A stretch of 43,953 nt of DNA from an uncultured SAR86 cluster bacterium (GTDB lineage: Bacteria; Pseudomonadota; Gammaproteobacteria; Magnimaribacterales; AG-339-G14), in NCBI GenBank assembly GCA_902524805.1, contig CABZES010000011.1:1-43953 (forward strand). Reading direction: 5' to 3'. Positions 1 to 9,275 of the stretch are shown here, one piece after another; the stretch's first letter is position 1, and every line of letters starts with the position of its first letter. Made by a program: the position numbers and the translations under genes. The notes beneath the pieces are model-generated. The model was not told the origin of the DNA. It worked only from the letters and a program-made list of their open reading frames with translations, and did not search any database.

Positions 1-281
1 GAACCGAAATAAAATGGGGTTTGTACAATTTTTCTGGAAAACCTTATGTTAATTGGTATCAATTCGCTCAGAAAATTTTTTTATCGGCAGAAAAACTTGA
101 TTTAATTAAAAAAGCTCCAAATCTTATTCCTGTGACTTCCGCAAACTTTTCTACGGCGGTCGAAAGACCAAAAAATTCTAAATTGAATTGTCAAAAGATA
201 GCTAAGGAATTCGGAATTTTTCCATCAAATTGGGAATTAGAATTAAAAAATATCATCAATTATATTGAGCAAGGCCAGTAA
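1..281 (+). CDS. rfbD: dTDP-4-dehydrorhamnose reductase, C-terminal fragment
   Basis: This is the 3' end of a gene that begins upstream of the window; the open frame runs from base 3 to a TAA at 279-281. The visible part matches the C-terminus of RmlD/RfbD: a G-Y/N-F-S-G-K stretch, then W-Y-x-F-A, and the family's terminal ERPKNSKLN signature around residues 55-63. RmlD reduces dTDP-4-keto-L-rhamnose to dTDP-L-rhamnose in the cytoplasm with NAD(P)H. The catalytic Tyr-x-x-x-Lys and the Rossmann motif lie outside the window. A TTG at 21 could be misread as a start, but coding similarity continues upstream of it. It heads the polysaccharide cluster and ends just before the fdtA-like gene. Confidence 0.8.
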   Translation, partial: TEIKWGLYNFSGKPYVNWYQFAQKIFLSAEKLDLIKKAPNLIPVTSANFSTAVERPKNSKLNCQKIAKEFGIFPSNWELELKNIINYIEQGQ

Positions 282-306
282 TTTGGATAAATTATCAAAA
301 AAGAAT

Positions 307-705
307 ATGGAATTATCTAGGCTAATTGAATTTTCACTAATGGGTGATGAAAGGGGCTCGCTTGTAGCTATGGATAGTTCATTGGGAGTTCCGTTTAAAG
401 TTAAAAGAGCTTATTTTATTTTTGATACAAAGAAAGGTGTCGTTAGAGGATGTCATGCTCATAGATCTCTTCACCAAGTTGCCGTTTGTGTCTCAGGTAG
501 CTGTAATATAATTTTGGATAACGGAGTTGTTAGAGAAAATATCATTATGAATTCTCCTATCATTGGCTTAGATCTTCCACCAATGTTATGGCATGAGATG
601 AATAATTTTAGCGACGATTGTATTCTCTTGGTTCTTGCCAGTGATTTTTATGATGAATCTGAATATATTCGAAGTTATGAGGAATTCTTAAGTTGTATTA
701 AATGA
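307..705 (+). CDS. fdtA: dTDP-6-deoxy-3,4-keto-hexulose isomerase (FdtA/QdtA family, WxcM-like cupin)
   Basis: This is a small single-domain cupin of about 132 residues. It has the family's N-terminal GDERGSLVA motif, the K-R-A-Y-F-I/F-D segment, the GCHAHR motif carrying the two catalytic histidines of FdtA, and a late P-x-M-W-H-E-M motif. Family members isomerise dTDP-4-keto-6-deoxy-D-glucose to the 3-keto sugar, the step before C3 transamination. I place the start at ATG 307, because family proteins usually begin about 10 residues before GDERGS. A TTG at 265 would add 14 residues and overlap rfbD. Whether the product leads to Fuc3N or Qui3N (FdtA or QdtA) cannot be told by eye. Confidence 0.85.
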   Translation: MELSRLIEFSLMGDERGSLVAMDSSLGVPFKVKRAYFIFDTKKGVVRGCHAHRSLHQVAVCVSGSCNIILDNGVVRENIIMNSPIIGLDLPPMLWHEMNNFSDDCILLVLASDFYDESEYIRSYEEFLSCIK

Positions 706-798
706 GTTCTTTCCTTTTAGATTTGTAAGAAAAAATCATTGATAATTGTAATTTACCTTAATATTAACTTTTAAAGACATAAAATTATTTCTAAAAAT

Positions 799-1902
799 AT
801 GATTCCTTTTCTTGACTTAAAAAAAATAAACAAACAATACCGCAAAGAGCTTATCGATGCATGTAGAGAGGTCATTGATTCAGGTTGGTTTGTTCTTGGA
901 AAACATGTTTCGAAATTTGAAAAAGATTTTGCAGAATATTGCGGTGTTAATAATTGTATAGGAGTTGCAAATGGCTATGATGCTTTATCATTGACTTTAA
1001 GAGCTTGGAAACATTTAGGTAAGTTAAAAGAAGGTGATGAAGTAATTGTTCAGGCAAACACCTATATAGCTTCTATATTAGCAATTACTGAGAATAATCT
1101 CGTTCCTGTATTAGTTGAGCCTGATACTGACACATTTAACTTAACTACTAAGAATATTTTAGCTTCTCTTACGAGCAAAACAAAGGTAATACTTCCCGTT
1201 CACTTGTATGGTCAAATATCACCGATGATTGAGATAAAGAATATTGCAGAATCAAATGATCTATTGATTTTAGAAGATTGTGCGCAATCGCATGGTTCTC
1301 AAATTCAGTCAAAGAAGTGTGGTGCTTGGGGCGATGCTGCTGCTTTTAGCTTTTATCCAGGTAAAAATTTAGGAGCTCTTGGCGATGGAGGGGCTGTAAC
1401 TACAAATGATCTTGAGCTTGCAACGGTCATCAGAGCTATGGGTAATTATGGTTCTGAGAAAAAATATGAAAATACTTATCGTGGCGTTAATAGCCGATTA
1501 GACGAAATTCAAGCTGCTATGTTGTCTGTAAAATTAAAGTATTTGGATCAGGAATTATTTAAGAGGAGAGATATTGCTTCAAAATATTTATCAGAAATAA
1601 AAAACTCTTTAATTCAACTTCCATTTTCAGAAAATGAGCACTCACATGTATGGCATCTATTTGTAATTAGAATTGAAAATAGGGAATTATTTATTGAACA
1701 CTTTAAAAAAAGCAAAATTGGGCTTTTAATCCATTATCCCATTCCACCCCATCTTCAGCTAGCTTATTTAAATTTCTTCTCTCAAGAGCTACCTATAACT
1801 GAATCAATTCATAATTCAGTAATAAGCTTACCGATATCTCCTGTAATGACCGATAGAGAAATTAAAAAAGTTATATCAGCTTGCAATAGCTTTAAGGGTT
1901 AA
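799..1902 (+). CDS. fdtB: dTDP-3-amino-3,6-dideoxyhexose aminotransferase (DegT/DnrJ/EryC1 family)
   Basis: This is a 367-residue PLP-dependent sugar aminotransferase of the DegT/DnrJ/EryC1/StrS family. Visible family features are the N-terminal I-P-F-L-D-L, the GVANGYDAL cofactor-phosphate region (55-63), D160 in the [11 protein letters not shown] motif (pyridine-nitrogen partner) and the Schiff-base lysine K189 in [14 protein letters not shown]. It follows the 3,4-ketoisomerase gene, so the expected reaction is transfer of an amino group from glutamate to C3 of dTDP-3-keto-6-deoxyhexose. The start is ATG 799. There is a 93-base gap after fdtA and only 2 bases before the next gene. The usual N-acetyltransferase partner (FdtC/QdtC) is not in the window. 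Confidence 0.88.
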   Translation: MIPFLDLKKINKQYRKELIDACREVIDSGWFVLGKHVSKFEKDFAEYCGVNNCIGVANGYDALSLTLRAWKHLGKLKEGDEVIVQANTYIASILAITENNLVPVLVEPDTDTFNLTTKNILASLTSKTKVILPVHLYGQISPMIEIKNIAESNDLLILEDCAQSHGSQIQSKKCGAWGDAAAFSFYPGKNLGALGDGGAVTTNDLELATVIRAMGNYGSEKKYENTYRGVNSRLDEIQAAMLSVKLKYLDQELFKRRDIASKYLSEIKNSLIQLPFSENEHSHVWHLFVIRIENRELFIEHFKKSKIGLLIHYPIPPHLQLAYLNFFSQELPITESIHNSVISLPISPVMTDREIKKVISACNSFKG

Positions 1903-1904
1903 AA

Positions 1905-3194
1905 ATGTCTTACAAGAATTTTTTTGTAAATTTTAATGATTACCTTGGCGGAGGCGAGACGCTTTTACTTAGACTTGTAGATGCTTTTACGACCGATGGA
2001 GTTGAAGTAATAACTAGCCATGATAGTTACATAAAAAGGGAACTGGATTACAAACAAAATAAAAATATAAAGTGTCATTCATATAATGAAAGTTACAATT
2101 ATAGTTACATGAATTTTAGGGAAAGAAGCAACTTGTTAAGCTGGTTAGACCCAATTTTTTCTCCAAAAAGCCATCAGCAAAACATAGTTACTTTTTGTAT
2201 GCGCGACCTACATATTGTATCCGATTATGTAAAAAAAAGAGGGCTTAAAAAAACAAGAGTTACTCATCTTCTTCTTCACCCATTAGATCATCTCTATTTA
2301 GGACAAACTATACTTAATAAATTAACTTCAATGATTTTTAATCGTTCATATTTTAGTGAAAACCAAAATATTGCTCTGAATTTTAAAATTTTAAATCAAC
2401 TAGCTGAAAGTGGTTCTTTAATACCTATGAACTTTAATACTTTAAAAAGAGTAAACTTTGATACGGGCATTAATTTAAAACATGAGGATATAATTCCATT
2501 ACCGTTTTATGAGCATTTTGAAATGGACTTTAAGATGCCGTCTAGTTCCGATTATCGCGAAAATATTAGTATAGTCTGGCTTGGACGAATTGTTGATTTT
2601 AAAATACCTGCAATAAAAGCAATGATTGATTTTGTTTCAAGCCAAAGCGGATTTACATTTGACATTATTGGATACGGGAATGAAAGTGTTATTGCAAAAT
2701 ATATATCTAAAAGTAAAGCTCACGACAAAGTAAAAATATTGGGAAAAATTAATTTGCCTGACCTTAAAAAAATACTCAGTAAATATGATGTTGGATATGC
2801 TATGGGAACTTCGATGGCAGAACTAACTGTTTGCGGTCTTCCTACTATTGTCGCACTTGCAAGCCCAGATTTTCGGTCCTTTGATGATCCTTTATGCGCA
2901 GGCCTTGTTTTCGAGCAGAAAGCTGGAAACGTAGGAGATAACTTATATTGCTTACCACTTTATGAGCAAAAAAATCCATCTATAGATAATGCTATGAACT
3001 TGATAAAAAAAAATCCGGAAGAGTGTTTACTTAAGTCTTTATCGCATCTTGAATCTAATTTTTCATTAACTGAAAATATTTGTAAATATAAAAAAGTAAT
3101 CGAGTTACCAAAAGCTGTTTTTTTTAAAGATATAAGTATCCCGTATGCAAGTTGTTTTCGCAAAATGCTTTATAAAACTTATTCATTACTTTGA
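1905..3194 (+). CDS. GT4-like glycosyltransferase
   Basis: This 429-residue protein has a recognisable C-terminal Rossmann half: I-V-W-L-G-R-I-V-D-F-K near residue 223, a D-I-I-G-Y-G segment, then V-K-I-L-G and A-E-L-T-V-C-G-L-P-T around E306. The order is that of GT-B fold family 4 transferases. The N-terminal half begins with an F-x-D-Y-L-G-G-G-E-T loop, the kind of glycine-rich segment found near the acceptor site. The second glutamate of the usual EX7E motif is not obvious, so it is a divergent member. It probably adds one sugar to the lipid-linked repeat unit on the inner face of the membrane. Donor and linkage cannot be read from sequence. It overlaps the next gene by 4 bases. Confidence 0.7.
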   Translation: MSYKNFFVNFNDYLGGGETLLLRLVDAFTTDGVEVITSHDSYIKRELDYKQNKNIKCHSYNESYNYSYMNFRERSNLLSWLDPIFSPKSHQQNIVTFCMRDLHIVSDYVKKRGLKKTRVTHLLLHPLDHLYLGQTILNKLTSMIFNRSYFSENQNIALNFKILNQLAESGSLIPMNFNTLKRVNFDTGINLKHEDIIPLPFYEHFEMDFKMPSSSDYRENISIVWLGRIVDFKIPAIKAMIDFVSSQSGFTFDIIGYGNESVIAKYISKSKAHDKVKILGKINLPDLKKILSKYDVGYAMGTSMAELTVCGLPTIVALASPDFRSFDDPLCAGLVFEQKAGNVGDNLYCLPLYEQKNPSIDNAMNLIKKNPEECLLKSLSHLESNFSLTENICKYKKVIELPKAVFFKDISIPYASCFRKMLYKTYSLL

Positions 3195-4345
3195 AAAGGA
3201 TTGACATCGTCCATATTTGCCCCGGGTCAGCTGGAACAGCAGGCATGTATTTAGATGAAATATATGAAACTTTAAAGCAAGATTTTAACCAAATTTGTAT
3301 TGTTAATTATTATTTTCCATTCAATTATGGAAGAAAAATATTTTATCAATTTACAGAATTAGTAGGTAAAAATTACTTTCGTAAATTTTCAAAATTAAGA
3401 CTCTACACTCGAATGTTTGAGTTGATGTTAAGTCTAAGTTATAGCTTGATTATTGTGTTTTTCAATAGACCTAGAATCATTAATTATTCTATGACATCAA
3501 ACTTTTATATAGAGTATTTATTTTTGAAGTTGGTAAATTTATCAAAAAGAACATTGATAATTATTACTTGTCATGACGTAATGCCATTTCATACTTTTTA
3601 TTCTGACTTAGAAAAGGAATCAAATAAAAGAACAAAATTTTATGCTCTTGCTGATTACCTTCTTATACACAATAAAAATTCGAAAGAGGATTTGGTAAAT
3701 TTTTATAAAATCAATCCTTCAAAAATAATTAGTCATGATTTCCCTATTATGGATTTGAAACATTTTCAATTAACAAAGGTCGCTAAGATCGATCTCATTC
3801 CAGATTTCAAGAAAAAGATTTTATTTGTTGGACATGCTCGATTAGAAAAGGGCTTAGAGGTTTTAATTGATGCATGGAAGCTTGGCGTTCCAAAAAATCT
3901 GCATTTAACAGTTGCGTCTAAAATACCTATTGATTCAAAATTTAAATTTAGCGAAATACAAGGAAAAAATTTTACTTTGATTGATAAATATTTAAGCGAT
4001 GCTGAATATGTATCTATTATTAGGCATCATGATTTTGTTATTCTTCCATACACAAAAGGAACCAATAGCGGCATCCCTAGTTCAGTTTTATCGCAGGGAT
4101 CTATTCCAGTTTGTTCTGATATTTCAATGTTTCAGAATAATGAACTTCTCTCAAAATATGACCTATTTAAAGCCGGTAGCTCAAAAGCATTATTTGATAA
4201 GCTAGTTCAATTATCTCTCCTAAGTGATATTGAGATTAAAGAAAAGCAAAAAACTATGATTAAAAATTATAATAAATATAGATTGAAGTTTTCAAAAAAT
4301 ACGATTTTTACTTATAAAAAAATCTTTGACTTACTAAATGGTTAG
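3191..4345 (+). CDS. GT4-like glycosyltransferase
   Basis: This 384-residue protein starts at a TTG embedded in the stop region of the preceding gene (a 4-base overlap), which suggests translational coupling. The N-terminus has an I-C-P-G-S-A-G-T-A-G-M-Y acceptor-side loop. A hydrophobic patch around residues 75-95 suggests membrane association. The C-terminal half carries K-I-L-F-V-G-H-A-R-L-E-K-G-L (about 209-222), the start of the donor-binding domain in GT4 enzymes, and later I-L-P-Y-T-K-G-T-N-S-G-I-P-S-S-V. The canonical EX7E pair is not clear. The specific sugar is unknown; context points to assembly of the same repeat unit as its neighbours. Confidence 0.68.
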   Translation: MKRIDIVHICPGSAGTAGMYLDEIYETLKQDFNQICIVNYYFPFNYGRKIFYQFTELVGKNYFRKFSKLRLYTRMFELMLSLSYSLIIVFFNRPRIINYSMTSNFYIEYLFLKLVNLSKRTLIIITCHDVMPFHTFYSDLEKESNKRTKFYALADYLLIHNKNSKEDLVNFYKINPSKIISHDFPIMDLKHFQLTKVAKIDLIPDFKKKILFVGHARLEKGLEVLIDAWKLGVPKNLHLTVASKIPIDSKFKFSEIQGKNFTLIDKYLSDAEYVSIIRHHDFVILPYTKGTNSGIPSSVLSQGSIPVCSDISMFQNNELLSKYDLFKAGSSKALFDKLVQLSLLSDIEIKEKQKTMIKNYNKYRLKFSKNTIFTYKKIFDLLNG

Positions 4346-4387
4346 TCTAACAGATTCTCTTATATAATCATTTCTAAAGTTATAAAA

Positions 4388-5239
4388 GTGTTTTCAAAAA
4401 ATTTAAAAATACTATGTTTGTATCATAAAGACGTTTTGGTAAATACCAACTTCTCTCCTTTTTTTGAAATACAATGCGGTAAGGCTGAGTCTGACATAAA
4501 TTTGCCTATGCAGGGAGATAACTTAGGAGAAAATATAAGCATTGAAAATAAGTATTGGTCTGAAATCACAGGGCTTTATTGGGCATGGAAAAATATTGAG
4601 AAGGTAAAGTATATCGGATTGTGTAGCTATCGAAGATTTTTTAATTTCACGGAAAAATCGTCGCCATTAGTTCTCACTTCTGCAAAAAGGGCTAAAAAAG
4701 CAATCCAATCTATTGACTATAGCCAATTAGATGAAATATTTCACTCTCACGATATTTTACTTCCTGTTCCGTATACATATGCTTGGAATATAAACAGTAT
4801 TATAAAAAAGAATTATAATAAAGAAGATTTTGAACTATTAGAAGAATACATCAAAAACTTTCATCCCGCATATTACGATTCCTATTTATCTGTAGTTTAT
4901 GATCGGAATTTTCTTGCAGGCCATAATATGTTTATTATGAAATGGGATGATTTTAAACATTATTGTGATTGGGTTTTTGATATCTTGTTTGCCATGCAGG
5001 ATAAAATAAAACCTAAGGATTATCCTATTCACCAAATAAGGGTCTTTGGGTATATGCATGAATTACTTCTATCCGTTTATGTCGAAAAGAGAAAAATGAG
5101 AATTTCTCATAGTCAGATTTTGTGGGTTAATAATGATATCTCATCATCTAGATTCAATAAAATATCTTACCGTGTGGCATGCCATATTGTATTTTTTATA
5201 GTCAACCTGATAAGTTATTTTAATAAATCAAAAGAATAA
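4388..5239 (+). CDS. DUF4422 family putative glycosyltransferase
   Basis: This 283-residue protein starts at GTG 4388. It matches the DUF4422 pattern: an N-terminal L-C-L-Y-H-K-D, then G-D-N-L-G-E-N-I-S, the conserved L-Y-W-A-W-K-N, and Y-I-G-L-C-S-Y-R-R-F-F (the Y-x-G-x-x-x-Y-R-R-F signature). DUF4422 proteins occur in capsule and O-antigen clusters and are treated as glycosyltransferases. A hydrophobic stretch near the C-terminus (about 260-278) may anchor it to the membrane. It lies between a GT4 gene and the flippase gene, so a role in completing the repeat unit is inferred. Donor and acceptor are unknown. Confidence 0.78.
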   Translation: MFSKNLKILCLYHKDVLVNTNFSPFFEIQCGKAESDINLPMQGDNLGENISIENKYWSEITGLYWAWKNIEKVKYIGLCSYRRFFNFTEKSSPLVLTSAKRAKKAIQSIDYSQLDEIFHSHDILLPVPYTYAWNINSIIKKNYNKEDFELLEEYIKNFHPAYYDSYLSVVYDRNFLAGHNMFIMKWDDFKHYCDWVFDILFAMQDKIKPKDYPIHQIRVFGYMHELLLSVYVEKRKMRISHSQILWVNNDISSSRFNKISYRVACHIVFFIVNLISYFNKSKE

Positions 5240-5334
5240 TTTTAAAATTTTATGAAATAAATTTTTTTAAAACAATGACTAAAAAAAATTAAATAATTAT
5301 CTCGAGTCGAATTAATCTTTTTAAATTTAATAAA

Positions 5335-6615
5335 ATGTCTATAACTTCAGATTTCAATTACATAAACCAACTATTTAAAAAAAGAATAGTTTTTTTTGCT
5401 TTACCTAAGCTTCTCAGTTCGGCATTTTCTCAGTCGATTATTCTTTTGCTAGTAATTTATCTAGATGCAGCTGAATTTGGATCATTAGCAATTTTATTAT
5501 CGATTGCGCAGGTATTCATAGTGGCATTAGTTGCATGGCATAGCGGAACAGTTCTTAATCACGGACAAAAATTCTTCGCCCGGACAAACTCACTATACAC
5601 AGTATTATCTTTTAGATTTTTTTGTATATTTTTAGGAGCAATTGTTTCATATTTTGCTTTCCTGTTTGGCGCTGGAGATTGGATAAACAGTTTTTCTGGA
5701 ATGAAAAATGGGACTTACATTTTGCTTTTGTGGGTTGTATCTGAAACGATATTTGAATTTACTGACAAAATTTTAGTTGTGTATGGAAAATTAATCGTAA
5801 ATGAAATTAGTATTCTCCTTTTAAAATTATGCAGTTTTCTTTTTGTGGCCACAAATTTCAAAGATATAGAGTCATATTTTGAAATTTATTTAATCCTTCA
5901 TGTTAGTTTTGCTATTTTTGTAATCAGTGTTTTATTCTTTAAAGATAGGCCTAAAATTGAAAAAATAAATTTAAAAAAATATTCTGAACTCATTCGTTTT
6001 AGCTTACTTGCAGCAGTAACCTCCTTCAGTATTTTGTTAGCCAATCAAGCATATAATCTTATTCTTAGAATTAACTCAATTGATATGTCAGATATTGGAG
6101 CTCACTCGCTTGCTTTCAAGGCATTTATGAGTTTAACAATAATGACATACTTCGTCAGAGCCTTATACCCGAGACTAATTTTTAGGAGTTCAGGTAAACA
6201 TAGAATTTCCAACTTAAGAAAAGTACTAAAAATTTATTTGCCTTTTTATATTCTTATTACATTAGCTGGTTACATGTTAGTTTCTCTTTTAGTATACATT
6301 TTGATAAATCTTTCTTTAGGCTCAGGCTATGAAAAAACTATGTTTTTCATATTGTTGTATGGTCCTGCATTTATACTTTTTCAAAGAGCACAATTTCTGG
6401 CAGTTGTATTAAATAATTCTAAATATTATAGAAAAGAAAACCTTGCATATATAATAATGAGTGTATTTTCTGTCTTAGCCAATATCTTATTCGTAAAAAT
6501 TTTTGGTACTTATGGAATTGTTTTAGGAACTACGCTAGCCTTTCTATTGTTTAATTTTTTAATAATGTTTTCTTTTAAGCCAAGATTTTTTCTGTCAGTT
6601 AGAAATTGGGACTAA
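5335..6615 (+). CDS. oligosaccharide flippase family protein (Wzx-like)
   Basis: This 426-residue protein is almost entirely hydrophobic, with about 12 membrane segments alternating with short charged loops. An early L-P-K-L-L-S-S-A-F-S-Q-S segment and the overall layout match the polysaccharide biosynthesis/MOP superfamily. Wzx-type flippases move undecaprenyl-PP-linked repeat units across the inner membrane. The gene follows the transferases and precedes a polymerase-like gene, the expected Wzx/Wzy order. Sequence conservation in this family is low, so the call rests on topology and context. The gap before it (5240-5334) is AT-rich, with no clear promoter or terminator. Confidence 0.78.
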   Translation: MSITSDFNYINQLFKKRIVFFALPKLLSSAFSQSIILLLVIYLDAAEFGSLAILLSIAQVFIVALVAWHSGTVLNHGQKFFARTNSLYTVLSFRFFCIFLGAIVSYFAFLFGAGDWINSFSGMKNGTYILLLWVVSETIFEFTDKILVVYGKLIVNEISILLLKLCSFLFVATNFKDIESYFEIYLILHVSFAIFVISVLFFKDRPKIEKINLKKYSELIRFSLLAAVTSFSILLANQAYNLILRINSIDMSDIGAHSLAFKAFMSLTIMTYFVRALYPRLIFRSSGKHRISNLRKVLKIYLPFYILITLAGYMLVSLLVYILINLSLGSGYEKTMFFILLYGPAFILFQRAQFLAVVLNNSKYYRKENLAYIIMSVFSVLANILFVKIFGTYGIVLGTTLAFLLFNFLIMFSFKPRFFLSVRNWD

Positions 6616-6694
6616 ATGAATTTAAAGACTTTGATATTTATCGATTAGAAAATGATACAAAAAAATTTTTTACTGAACAATAGAGAATAAGCCT

Positions 6695-7870
6695 TTGATA
6701 TATATTTCTATTATTACATATTTACTTTTTATCATTTACAAATATGAACTAAATGGTTCTCCAAGAGGTTTTTACAAATATCATATTTTTTTTACTTATT
6801 TAATTCTGGCGCTTGTAGCAGGCTTAAGGTATAGATTGGGCTCTGATGCTTATTATTATGAGTTTTTTATTAATAACAGTGCAGTAAGTATTTTAGAAAT
6901 TGATGGTAATTATCTTATAAATAGTATGTATCAGCCGGGATGGCTTTTAATATGTTCCATTGCTAAATATTTAGGGCATTATCTATATCTTCAAATTTTC
7001 GTAGCTTTTGTTTCTGTTTTTTCTGTATATTTTTTTTTAAAAAAAAATACTAGCTATGTTGCCTCGTCAACACTTTTTTTCTTTATTGCCTTTTATCATT
7101 ATTTTAGTGTTGAAATTCTTCGTGAAGCTCTTGCAATTTCTTTATTTCTAGGAGCTATCACTGTTTATGAAAATCGAAAAAATCTTTCTCTTGTTCTTTG
7201 TCTCGCTTCTCTTCTTTTTCATAAGTTTGCAATCTTTACGATACTTATATATTTTTTCTTAAGGCTTAATTTAGGCATAAAAGGGTTTATTTTTATTATG
7301 TCAGCTATTATCTTAACAATTGCATATTTTGAAGATCCATTGATAAGAATATCTACTTTATATTCAGTTATCGCAGATATTAATTTCGAATCATATGCCT
7401 TAGATGGATCAATGACAATTTTTGGATATTTACTCTACATTTGTAAGATAGTTTTCCCATTAATAATTGCACTGTATGGATACATTAGGCGGCATTCTAT
7501 TTCTGAGCATATACCTCCAAGAATTTTTTACGTTTTCTGCGGTTTAATAAGTTCTATTTATTTGATAAGGATAATTTCGCTTCCATATGCTGAGAGGCTT
7601 ACAAATTATTTTATTATTTTTGTAATTGCATATGGCGCTACTCTCCTTATTTTATTTTTTAAAAAACAAAATTTTGCTATTAGAAATATAATGTTTTCTC
7701 TAGTGTTTTTAGCAAGTTGCATTTTTACATGGCTACCATTAACTAAACCAAACGATGACGGACTGCCAGGTTATTCTATGTATTATCCTTATTATAGCTA
7801 TCTCAATCCAGGCGTTGACAAAGTTAGACAAGCACGACTGGAATCAAGATATGGTGATACCGAATGGTAG
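6695..7870 (+). CDS. EpsG/Wzy-type polysaccharide polymerase
   Basis: This 391-residue integral membrane protein has about 10-11 hydrophobic segments. The G-L-R-Y-R-L-G-S-D-A-Y-Y-Y segment near residues 45-57 is the hallmark of the EpsG family (a G-x-R-x-x-x-G-x-D-x-x-x-Y pattern). A second conserved stretch, F-F-S-V-E-I-L-R-E-A-L-A-I-S near 138-150, follows. These proteins are the presumed polymerases that join flipped repeat units in the periplasm. The start is TTG 6695; no upstream ATG in frame fits. It follows the flippase gene by 79 bases. It could be called Wzy, but the EpsG label is better supported. Confidence 0.8.
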   Translation: MIYISIITYLLFIIYKYELNGSPRGFYKYHIFFTYLILALVAGLRYRLGSDAYYYEFFINNSAVSILEIDGNYLINSMYQPGWLLICSIAKYLGHYLYLQIFVAFVSVFSVYFFLKKNTSYVASSTLFFFIAFYHYFSVEILREALAISLFLGAITVYENRKNLSLVLCLASLLFHKFAIFTILIYFFLRLNLGIKGFIFIMSAIILTIAYFEDPLIRISTLYSVIADINFESYALDGSMTIFGYLLYICKIVFPLIIALYGYIRRHSISEHIPPRIFYVFCGLISSIYLIRIISLPYAERLTNYFIIFVIAYGATLLILFFKKQNFAIRNIMFSLVFLASCIFTWLPLTKPNDDGLPGYSMYYPYYSYLNPGVDKVRQARLESRYGDTEW

Positions 7871-7952
7871 AAAAAAACAAAGTCATATTTTTTTCTTTAA
7901 ACTTTTAAATGTTACAATTGAATTAATTAAAAATTTCAAATAATCATTCCCT

Positions 7953-9275
7953 TTGAAAAGTTTAAAAATGTTCCAATTTCATGATGCATTCCTTACCATC
8001 AAGGGAATTTATAAGTATGAAAGATTTTTAAAAAAATCTGAACATTTTTCAAATGATGAAATTAAACATTGGCAGGCCAAATGGCTATCTGATCTACTCA
8101 TTCATTCCTATAAAAATATTCCTTGGTACAACTCTGTTTTTAAAATACATGAATTAGATTTAGCTTCTAAGAAGCCATTAAAAGAGTTACAAAAATTACC
8201 GATTTTGCAAAAGGAAGAAGTACAAAATAATCATAGCAGTTTTTGTATTTCAGAAGCTTATAGAAAATCTTTAAGATTTTCTACCTCAGGTACTATGGGA
8301 GAGCCAATGACCTCATACACAAGCTTTAATCAGTGGGTATTTGAGCAAGGTATTATATGGAGGCAGTGGAAAAATGCTGGCTATAATTTTAGAGACAAAA
8401 TGGCTATTTTCAGATCTTATGCTCCTCAATCTGGACAAGCATTAATTAAGAAAGATAGAATTCGGAATTGGAGTTATTTTTCAGTATATGACTTGAGTGA
8501 GGCTGATATTCACTTTTATGCTGATTATTTAAAGAAATGGAAGCCTAAATTTCTTCGAGGCTATCCCAGTGCACTCAACCTAATTGCAGAGCATGCTATT
8601 CGAAATGGCTGGAAGTTACCTAGTTTAAAGGCCGCTTTTTCCGCTTCTGAGGTAATACCTGTTAATTTGAGAGAAAACTTACATGAAGCTTTTAATATTG
8701 AGCTCTTTGATCATTATGGACAAGCGGAAATAACTTGTATGTTCCACGAGTGTGAGAAACACAATGGAATGCACATTAATTGGGAATATGGTTTAGTCGA
8801 ACTTTTGCCTTCTAGTGAAAAAGATGTCTTTAAAATAATAGCCACAAATTTACATAATTACTCAATGCCATTATTAAGGTATGACACTGGAGATCTAGCT
8901 ATTGGTTTTTGGAAGAAATGTTCTTGTGAGCGTTCTTCTTTAACGATTGACTCTATAAGGGGTAGAAGGGATGATTACCTCATTATGTCAGATGGATCTC
9001 TTGCTTCTCCAATAAATTTATACACTTATTTTGCAAATTTTTCAGGAATTCGAAAATTTCAATTAGTTCAAGAGATTGCAGGGGAGTTGATTATTATGGT
9101 TGAATTTCATGGAAATATATTTGATGAAAAGAGATTGGAACTGTGCGCTAAAATAATTAGTGACCTTTCTTCCAAAACAAATCTTTCAATTAAATGTCCC
9201 ATTCATCCTCACTTTTTAAATACTATTCAAGGGAAATTTTCCGCTTTTATTCAGAAGGTAAAATATGTTGGTTGA
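7953..9275 (+). CDS. CapK-like phenylacetate-CoA ligase family protein (adenylate-forming)
   Basis: This 440-residue protein has the N-terminal segment common to CapK/PaaK proteins (W-L-S-D-L-L-I-H-S-Y-K-N-I-P-W-Y around 44-59). The ATP-binding motif F-S-T-S-G-T-M-G-E-P lies at 109-118. F-D-H-Y-G-Q-A-E follows near 250, and R-Y-D-T-G-D-L further on. These are the A-motifs of adenylate-forming enzymes, which activate a carboxylic acid as an acyl-adenylate. CapK-like members occur in capsule clusters, where the acid and acceptor are mostly unknown. The start is TTG 7953; ATG 7968 is an alternative five codons in. It overlaps the next gene by 11 bases. A role in acylating or amidating a sugar is inferred. 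Confidence 0.82.
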   Translation: MKSLKMFQFHDAFLTIKGIYKYERFLKKSEHFSNDEIKHWQAKWLSDLLIHSYKNIPWYNSVFKIHELDLASKKPLKELQKLPILQKEEVQNNHSSFCISEAYRKSLRFSTSGTMGEPMTSYTSFNQWVFEQGIIWRQWKNAGYNFRDKMAIFRSYAPQSGQALIKKDRIRNWSYFSVYDLSEADIHFYADYLKKWKPKFLRGYPSALNLIAEHAIRNGWKLPSLKAAFSASEVIPVNLRENLHEAFNIELFDHYGQAEITCMFHECEKHNGMHINWEYGLVELLPSSEKDVFKIIATNLHNYSMPLLRYDTGDLAIGFWKKCSCERSSLTIDSIRGRRDDYLIMSDGSLASPINLYTYFANFSGIRKFQLVQEIAGELIIMVEFHGNIFDEKRLELCAKIISDLSSKTNLSIKCPIHPHFLNTIQGKFSAFIQKVKYVG

